A stretch of 64,000 nt of DNA from Bryobacterales bacterium. Its GTDB lineage: Bacteria > Acidobacteriota > Terriglobia > Bryobacterales > Bryobacteraceae. Of this stretch, positions 59,014-64,000 are shown one piece after another. The position numbers and the translations under genes are program-made. The notes under the pieces are model-generated. The model was not told the DNA's origin and searched no databases. It worked only from the letters and a program-made list of their open reading frames with translations. The stretch spans positions 47,895 to 111,894 of the forward strand of contig JAEUQC010000136.1 of the NCBI GenBank assembly GCA_016789905.1, written 5' to 3'. Positions within the stretch are counted from its first letter, which is position 1. The number at the start of each line of letters is the position of its first letter.

Positions 59014-60660
59014 ATGCGAAAGCTCCTCTTATTCCTAAGCGCCGTTTTGTGCGCGTTTTCCCAGGCCAAGCAGCCGGACGTGCCGGCCGATGTGCAGGCC
59101 GATTTTGACGTCGAGTACTCGCGCGTGGGTGAACGCGTGGCCATGGACATTTTCCGGCCGAAGAACGCCAACGGCGCGCAGCCCGCTGTGCTGTGTGTTC
59201 ACGGGGGCGGCTTTCGGGCTGGGTCGAGGGCGGGCTATCATGCTCTTGCCATCAAGCTGGCCCAGCGTGGCTTTGTGGCGGCGACGGCCAGCTACCGTCT
59301 GGCGCCGCGCCACCAGTTTCCCGCCGCGGTAGAAGATGTAAAGGCGGCGGTGCGGTTTCTGCGCGCGAACGCCGCGAAATATTCGATTGACCCGGCTCAC
59401 ATTGGCGCCACCGGGGGATCCGCGGGCGGGCACCTGGTGCTGATGCTTGGCTTGACTGGGGAGAACAAGGCGTTCGATGGCTATGGACCGAATCTGGACC
59501 AATCGGCCAAGGTACAGGCGGTGGTGAATTACTACGGCCCCACCGATTTCACGAAGTCCTACGGCAAGAGTGTGGACGCGCATCTGGTGCTGCCCCTGTG
59601 GCTCGGCGGAGACCTGGAGCACCAGCGGAAGTATCACCAGGTGGCGAGCCCGCTGAACTACGCCAACCCGCTGGCAGCGCCGCTGCTTTCCATTCACGGC
59701 ACGGAAGACAAGTACGTGGAACACGCGCAATCGGTGTGGCTTACTGAACGCTTACAAGGCATGGGCGCCGAGGCGGAACTGCTGACGCTGCCCGGCGCCG
59801 GGCATGGGTTTAAAGGCGGAGATCTGGAAAAGGCGGAGACGGCCTTGTTTGCGTTCTTCAATAAGCATTTGCGAGTCCGTGATCAGCACCGGGTGTTGAT
59901 CTCCGATCACGGCCCCAAAGGGGAAATCGTGCTGATGAACTGGCCGTCGGGGCAGGAACTGGCGCGCTATCCGAATGGCCGCGGGCACGACGTGCAGCCG
60001 TTGCCGAACGGACATGTGCTGTTCACCATTGCGCCGGAACACAAAGTGGTGGAAGTGGACGCGCAAGGAAAACGCGTTTGGGAGTGCTGCGACGGGCTTG
60101 ACCATCCTTTGGCCGCCCAGCGGCTGCAGAACGGGAACACGCTGATTGGAGATGCAAAGGCCGGACGGGTGATTGAGGTTGATAAAGCCGGCAAAACCGT
60201 GTGGCAGTACGCCGATGCCGATATCGCCAACATGCGCAGCCGGAACTCGAAGCGGACGGACGCGGGCACGACGCTGATTTGCATTGAAGCGGTGGCGAAG
60301 GTAATTGAAGTGGATAAATCGGGCAAGATCATTTGGAGTTGGCAGGCGCCGGGGGATCTGTCCAAACGCCGGCTTTATCAGGCCTGGCGGCTTGCAAATG
60401 GCAATACCCGCATGACTATTTCCGACCCCGGCGAAATCGTTGAAGTGAACCCGAAGGGTGAGATTGTGCGTTCGATTGGGGGGACGAAGATGGACATCCA
60501 GATGGGCTGGACCAGCGGACACGATCAGTTCCCGAACGGAAACCTTTTCGTGTCGGATTACACGGGGCGGCGGTTACTGGAAATCGACGGCGAAGGTAAG
60601 GTGGTGAACCAGCTTCGCATGGGGCCACGCACGGTGGCCAGTGTGGCCGTCGTTCCTTAG
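59014..60660 (+). CDS. Exported esterase fused to a beta-propeller
   Basis: 548 aa from the ATG at 59014 (MRKLLLFLSAVLCAFSQA, signal peptide). Residues 30-290: alpha/beta hydrolase of the BD-FAE/hormone-sensitive lipase type, oxyanion HGGGF, nucleophile S136 in GGSAGGH, acid in GTEDKYV, base in GAGHGFKG. Residues 300-548: a propeller with PQQ-like or arylsulfotransferase-like repeats (PLPNGHVLFTIAPEHKVVEV, RLQNGNTLIGDAKAGRVIEV). Starts 19 bp after the DUF1501 gene. Its 3' end overlaps pheA by 4 bp. Confidence 0.82.
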   Translation: MRKLLLFLSAVLCAFSQAKQPDVPADVQADFDVEYSRVGERVAMDIFRPKNANGAQPAVLCVHGGGFRAGSRAGYHALAIKLAQRGFVAATASYRLAPRHQFPAAVEDVKAAVRFLRANAAKYSIDPAHIGATGGSAGGHLVLMLGLTGENKAFDGYGPNLDQSAKVQAVVNYYGPTDFTKSYGKSVDAHLVLPLWLGGDLEHQRKYHQVASPLNYANPLAAPLLSIHGTEDKYVEHAQSVWLTERLQGMGAEAELLTLPGAGHGFKGGDLEKAETALFAFFNKHLRVRDQHRVLISDHGPKGEIVLMNWPSGQELARYPNGRGHDVQPLPNGHVLFTIAPEHKVVEVDAQGKRVWECCDGLDHPLAAQRLQNGNTLIGDAKAGRVIEVDKAGKTVWQYADADIANMRSRNSKRTDAGTTLICIEAVAKVIEVDKSGKIIWSWQAPGDLSKRRLYQAWRLANGNTRMTISDPGEIVEVNPKGEIVRSIGGTKMDIQMGWTSGHDQFPNGNLFVSDYTGRRLLEIDGEGKVVNQLRMGPRTVASVAVVP

Positions 60661-61511
60661 CAGCCCCTGGGATAACAGCCCAGAACATGCACCGATTCGG
60701 CAAACTCGCCCAGATGGCCCAGCGCCCTCTGGGCGGTTTCGTTTTCCACGTGCTCCAGAAAATCGACGTAGAAGTGGTACTCCCACGGCTTGCCGCGTAG
60801 AGGGCGGGATTCGATTTTGCCGAGGTTGATGTCGCGGAGCGCGAAGACACTCATGGCGCGAAACAGCGCGCCGGGGGCGTTACGGAGGTTGAAGACAATG
60901 GACGTTTTCCAGTCGCCCTTGCGTCTGGCGGGGGAGGGAAGCGGCTCACGGCGCAATAGGAAAAACCGCGTGAAATTCTGGCGGTCATCTTCGATGGATC
61001 GCTTCACAATATGGGCGCCATAAAACGCCGCGGCGACGGAGGAAGCAATGGCGGCCGCGCCGGGTTCGGGGTTTTCCATCAGGTGTTTCACGCTGCCGGC
61101 AGTGTCATAAAACTGGGCCTTTTCGATGGTTGGATTCTCCGCGAAAAAGCGAAGGCACTGATTTAACGCCACAGGATGCGAATAAACGCGTTTTATGTCG
61201 CGGAACTTTGTTCGAGCGGGCGTGATGAGGTTGTGAACAATCCGCAAATTGGTTTCGCCCACGATGGGCAGTTGGAAACGCAGCAAATGGTCGTAGTTTT
61301 CGTGAATGGAACCGTGCAGGGTGTTCTCGATAGGCACTACCGCGGCGTCGACGCGTTTGGACGCGACGGCCTGAAATACCTCTTCGAACCGCTGGCACGG
61401 CACCACTTCCACGGCCGGGCCTAAGAGTTTCTGCGCGGCTTCTTCGCTAAACGCGCCCCGCTCGCCCTGAAAAGCGGCGGTTACTTTTTTCCCGTCTCGT
61501 CGTTCTTTCAT
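60657..61511 (-). CDS. pheA: Prephenate dehydratase
   Basis: 284 aa, normal for the monofunctional enzyme. N-terminal dehydratase domain: FQGERGAFSEEAA, VVPIENTLHGSI, and the catalytic Thr-Arg-Phe in NFTRFFLL. C-terminal ACT domain: GALFRAMSVFA and the phenylalanine-binding ESRPL. Makes phenylpyruvate from prephenate and is probably feedback-inhibited by phenylalanine. Start at 61511 lies 8 bp behind the ubiX stop, so the two are likely one transcript. Confidence 0.95.
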   Translation of the reverse strand: MKERRDGKKVTAAFQGERGAFSEEAAQKLLGPAVEVVPCQRFEEVFQAVASKRVDAAVVPIENTLHGSIHENYDHLLRFQLPIVGETNLRIVHNLITPARTKFRDIKRVYSHPVALNQCLRFFAENPTIEKAQFYDTAGSVKHLMENPEPGAAAIASSVAAAFYGAHIVKRSIEDDRQNFTRFFLLRREPLPSPARRKGDWKTSIVFNLRNAPGALFRAMSVFALRDINLGKIESRPLRGKPWEYHFYVDFLEHVENETAQRALGHLGEFAESVHVLGCYPRGC

Positions 61512-61519
61512 TCTCCGTC

Positions 61520-62092
61520 CTATCGAACTCCATCCCAGCGGCGGGCGTCGGCGGCCGGCAGACCAATGAGATCCATCACGCGGTCCACGCAGTGGTCGAC
61601 TATGTCCATCACCGTCTCTGGCTTATTGTAAAACCCTGGAACCGGCGGCGCGACAATCGCTCCCATTTCCGCCAACTGCACCATCGTGCGCAGGTGTCCC
61701 AAATGAAACGGCATCTCCCGGATCATCAGAACGAGGCGCCGGCGTTCTTTCAGGGTGACATCGGCGGCGCGGGTGATGAGGTTTTCGGTTATCCCATGCG
61801 CAATCGCCGACATCGTATGGATGGAGCAGGGCGCGATGACCATCGCATCGGTGACGAAGCTGCCCGAAGCCAGACGCGCCCCGATATCTTCCAGCGGATA
61901 ATTGACATCGGCCATTTCTCGAAACTCGGATGCCTTTTTCCCCATTTCCAGCCACGCCGTTTTTTCGCCGGATCGGCTGAGCACTAAATGGGTCTCCACA
62001 TGGTCCACATTCTGTAGCTTCTGGAGCAGCCGCCACCCCAAAATAGACCCCGAAGCTCCGGTCACACCGACCACAATTCTCAGTTTTTCCAT
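61520..62092 (-). CDS. ubiX: Flavin prenyltransferase UbiX
   Basis: 190 aa, normal length. VVGVTGASGSILGWRLL (FMN site), APCSIHTMSAIAHGITENL and LVLMIREMPFHLGHLRTM are the family blocks. Makes prenylated FMN, the cofactor of UbiD-type decarboxylases; no ubiD is in the window. The ATG lies 13 bp from a perfect palindrome that may control it. Confidence 0.95.
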   Translation of the reverse strand: MEKLRIVVGVTGASGSILGWRLLQKLQNVDHVETHLVLSRSGEKTAWLEMGKKASEFREMADVNYPLEDIGARLASGSFVTDAMVIAPCSIHTMSAIAHGITENLITRAADVTLKERRRLVLMIREMPFHLGHLRTMVQLAEMGAIVAPPVPGFYNKPETVMDIVDHCVDRVMDLIGLPAADARRWDGVR

Positions 62093-62104
62093 ACGACCGC
62101 TTTC

Positions 62105-62126
62105 TTTGTTCTGAATTCAGAACAAA
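62105..62126. promoter_or_regulatory. Perfect 22-bp palindrome, probable operator
   Basis: The core TTGTTCTGAATTCAGAACAA (62106-62125) is a perfect inverted repeat, extended by one T-A pair on each side. It lies 13 bp before ubiX and about 125 bp before an XRE-type regulator gene. A nearby second copy of half the motif (AATTCTG, 62125-62131) follows. Likely binds a dimeric regulator, perhaps the neighbouring one. Confidence 0.65.
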
Positions 62127-62252
62127 TTCTGCTCTTATTCGGTATTTCTTCGCCGCAACCGATGATACACTCATTCTACTGCTTTCATAAAAGAAACGGG
62201 GCGGTTCACGGAAAGCGTCGCTTTTGGTGGGCTCCCGGGAGAGCATCATATC

Positions 62253-63044
62253 ATGGACGATCCAGGCCAACGCCTGAAACGGGTTCGAGAGCGGTTGAAC
62301 CTCCGCTACCGGGACGTCGAAGATGCCAGTCTTCGAATTGCCGAGCGCCGAAAGAACGACGAGTTCATAGTTGCGCTGTCCCGGCTCTCCGACATTGAAA
62401 ATAAAGGGACGGTTCCGTCGATCTTTCGGCTTTACAGCCTTTGCGCGATTTATCGGCTGGACATTTGCGACGTTTTGCAATGGTACGGAGTGGATGTGGC
62501 CAACCTCCCGGCCGATTCTGGTGATGTGGACATTGAGCGAACGCACCTGATTGGGTTCCAGGCCCGCGAGCAGGGCGAGGTGCAGTTGCCATTGCGGCTC
62601 GACCCCGGCATTGACCTGGAACGGACGACCTACCTGAGCCGGATGATTCAGCGCTGGGGCAGACTGCCTTTGATGTTATTGAATGGACTGGATTTAAAGG
62701 CCCATCGCTACGCATACATTGGAAGCGAAGATTGGTCCATGTATCCCCTGATTCAGCCCACTTCGCTGGTGCTGATCGATGAGTCCAAGCGGCGGATTGT
62801 GATGAGCGGATGGTCGAACGAATTTGAACGGCCCATTTACTTTTTTGAACATCGGGACGGATTCGCCTGTGGCTGGTGTCATTTGGAAGAGAACCGGCTG
62901 GTGCTGCAGCCGCACCCAGCGTCGATGTGTTCACCGAGAATCTACAAATATCCCGAGGAAATCGACGTGATCGGCCAGGTGGTTGGCGTGGCTATGCGCT
63001 ATGACCCTGCGCGGCGGCGCCGCACCGCAGGTGCAGGATCTTAA
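62253..63044 (+). CDS. XRE-type HTH regulator with long C-terminal domain
   Basis: 263 aa. Residues 5-75 are a Cro/CI-type helix-turn-helix (LKRVRERLNLRYRDVEDASL, with SRLSDIENKGTVPSIFRLYS). The remainder includes a part resembling LexA/peptidase S24-like sensor folds (IGSEDWSMYPLIQPTSLVLI), but the usual Ser-Lys dyad is not apparent. Predicted transcription regulator. The 160 bp upstream contain the perfect palindrome. Its 3' end overlaps the convergent gene by 53 bp. Confidence 0.8.
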   Translation: MDDPGQRLKRVRERLNLRYRDVEDASLRIAERRKNDEFIVALSRLSDIENKGTVPSIFRLYSLCAIYRLDICDVLQWYGVDVANLPADSGDVDIERTHLIGFQAREQGEVQLPLRLDPGIDLERTTYLSRMIQRWGRLPLMLLNGLDLKAHRYAYIGSEDWSMYPLIQPTSLVLIDESKRRIVMSGWSNEFERPIYFFEHRDGFACGWCHLEENRLVLQPHPASMCSPRIYKYPEEIDVIGQVVGVAMRYDPARRRRTAGAGS

Positions 63045-63450
63045 TTGCGTTGCGCATATCGCTGGAGAAAAGCGCCTTTTCTGCCGGCAGCGATCCGGTA
63101 GGCAAGAAGGAAATCCAGGTCTCGGCTTTCGACCAATGCCTCAATATCTGAGCCGAGTCTTCGCCAGAAGTGCGCAGATATTCGTCCAGATCCTCCACCT
63201 TTTCCGGGAGGCCCATTGCGAGCCATTCGTGAAATGCCTTGCGGTGGCTTTGGCGTATGGCCTTATCGGCTTCGGGGTCACCGTACAACAGGGCCAGGCC
63301 GTGATGTTCATATCGACCGGTGACGGGGCTCCGCAGCGTAGATAGATAGACTAGCCGTCCTACCAGTACCGGAATTTGGGAAAGCGTATGCCGCCACAGA
63401 TCGGTATCTGCGCTTCGCTCCAACAGGCTCTTGGGTCGTGCGGTTCGCAT
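62992..63450 (-). CDS. Conserved hypothetical protein
   Basis: 152 aa, no signal peptide or membrane segment, no motif I recognise. It is mostly helical, with WRHTLSQIPVLVGRLVYLS near the start and HEWLAMGLPEKVEDLDEYL in the middle. The long tail-to-tail overlap (53 bp) with the HTH gene and the host-like composition support it as a gene. No function can be given. Confidence 0.65.
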   Translation of the reverse strand: MRTARPKSLLERSADTDLWRHTLSQIPVLVGRLVYLSTLRSPVTGRYEHHGLALLYGDPEADKAIRQSHRKAFHEWLAMGLPEKVEDLDEYLRTSGEDSAQILRHWSKAETWISFLPTGSLPAEKALFSSDMRNAIKILHLRCGAAAQGHSA

Positions 63451-63803
63451 CGGCTGTCAATAAGAATTCTACAGCAAATCTCTCCGTTTTTCGCTAATTC
63501 TTTTTGCGGGTGTCCTAGGCGAAACGGCCTAAGGGGATGTTCCATTTTCCGAAAAGTTCTAGGTTGTTACTCCTAGTACCAATGGAACCAGTTCATTCTG
63601 AGTCTGTCGATGACGTTCGTCTTGCTCTCTCGAACGTAAGAGACCTTTCAACGGTGTGAAGTTTCTCGCGGCCCGCAATCTCCCAGCATGGGTTAGAAGG
63701 TGGTTTCACTAGCAAAAGTGAATGCGCTGGCGTGTCAGTTTCACCCCAAGACGAACGTGGAAGCCGTAGTGAACGGCAAATTTTAAAAAGCATCGAGGAA
63801 CAA
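63451..63803. other. Long leader region before the repeat-peptide gene
   Basis: About 350 bp, less G+C-rich than the flanking genes. It holds several short hairpins: CTAGG/CCTAG (63559-63576), TTCACT/AGTGAA (63705-63722) and a CTCT/AGAG pair near 63630-63650. No open frame on the plus strand. It may be promoter and untranslated leader of the next gene; no known riboswitch fold is recognised. Confidence 0.4.
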
Positions 63804-64000
63804 ATGAATAAAACTCTGTTGGTCACCCTTCTTCTTCTCCCGCTGGCTTGCTGGGCCGAAATGGCGTCGAGCCCGCAGCTTCTTCCGGTTCCCGATTGCT
63901 TCCCCTGTATCGAAGAAGATAAGGGTGGCAGCCTGACGCTGGCTTCGACGAAACTGCTTCCGGTTCCCGATTGCTTCCCCTGTATTGAAGAGGACAAGGG
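63804..64000 (+). CDS. Secreted tandem-repeat peptide precursor-like protein, start only
   Basis: The ATG at 63804 has GAGGA 4 bases upstream; 65 codons are visible before the window ends. Signal peptide MNKTLLVTLLLLPLACWA, then 25-residue (75-bp) repeats: LLPVPDCFPCIEEDKG appears twice, joined by GSLTLASTK. The two copies differ at several third codon positions while the protein is identical, which indicates selection on the peptide. Each repeat has a C-x2-C (DCFPC) and an acidic EED. It could be a multi-core precursor cut or modified outside the cytoplasm, or a structural secreted repeat protein. The function is unknown. Confidence 0.65.
   Translation, partial: MNKTLLVTLLLLPLACWAEMASSPQLLPVPDCFPCIEEDKGGSLTLASTKLLPVPDCFPCIEEDK

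Noticed and set aside
63593..63997. Minus-strand frame with internal repeats (SSSIQGKQSGTG)
   Set aside because: The repeats are only the complement of the plus-strand DCFPC repeats, which have a ribosome site, signal peptide and synonymous differences.

Overview
The window looks like a chromosome segment from an Acidobacteriota bacterium of the Solibacter/Bryobacter type (order Bryobacterales). The clues are very G+C-rich genes with GCG/GGG-biased codons, a large SBBP-repeat protein ending in the 'Solibacter' C-terminal domain (TIGR03437 type), a cytochrome-WD40 / PPC / DUF1549-DUF1553 / DUF1501 operon, PEP-CTERM-like exported proteins, and a 'SRENGAKSRGPKT' family protein. This placement is inferred from family content; no rRNA is present.

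Layout. 1-4.4 kb: the end of a DUF885 peptidase gene followed by a tightly overlapping 4-hydroxyproline catabolic operon (deaminase, epimerase, three-subunit D-hydroxyproline dehydrogenase). 4.4-9.2 kb: an exported endonuclease/phosphatase-fold protein, an M48 peptidase, a phytanoyl-CoA-dioxygenase-family protein and a Gfo/Idh/MocA oxidoreductase. 9.2-11.2 kb: a less G+C-rich ATPase plus HNH nuclease pair that looks like a Septu-type (PtuAB) defence system. 11.2-18.3 kb: DUF2911 protein, purA, an esterase-like protein, then a coupled run of unknown gene, ankyrin gene, pheS and pheT. 18.5-23.5 kb: SMP-30-like protein, the SBBP/TIGR03437 giant protein and a CBM9-like protein. 23.5-28.5 kb (minus strand): a glycan/glycosylation operon (two GT2, DUF2304, PMT/TMTC-like membrane TPR protein, GT4). 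28.5-34.2 kb (plus strand): rsmB, rpe, a BamD-like lipoprotein, a response regulator, yajQ, an alpha/beta hydrolase and a sugar isomerase-like protein. 34.4-35.8 kb: a lineage-specific protein with a terminator-shaped leader hairpin, then about 600 bp with no convincing gene.

35,831-41,245 is a complete-looking 5.4-kb Tn7/Tn5053-like transposon. It has paired 19-bp transposase-binding repeats at each end, a DD(35)E Mu/TnsB/TniA-type transposase, a TniB/TnsC-like ATPase, a frameshifted serine resolvase with a candidate res region, and cargo consisting of a secreted cyanophycinase-like peptidase and a GNAT/DUF1778 toxin-antitoxin pair. It lies 38-56 bp upstream of a fused ArsR-SRPBCC regulator.

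42.4-51.1 kb (minus strand): an exopolysaccharide/PEP-CTERM cluster with two paralogous PEP-CTERM-like proteins, a Wzz-coiled-coil protein fused to a long TPR domain, a P-loop-degenerate BY-kinase-like protein, an acyltransferase-like membrane protein and a sulfatase. A tRNA-Arg(CCG) with its terminator follows. 51.5-60.7 kb: a small exported protein and the c-type-cytochrome/DUF1553/DUF1501 operon ending in an esterase-beta-propeller fusion. 60.7-64 kb: pheA, ubiX, a perfect 22-bp palindrome in front of an XRE-type regulator, a conserved hypothetical gene, and at the very edge the start of a secreted protein built from 25-residue tandem repeats with a DCFPC motif. This last gene is the least explained object in the window and is cut off by the window end.
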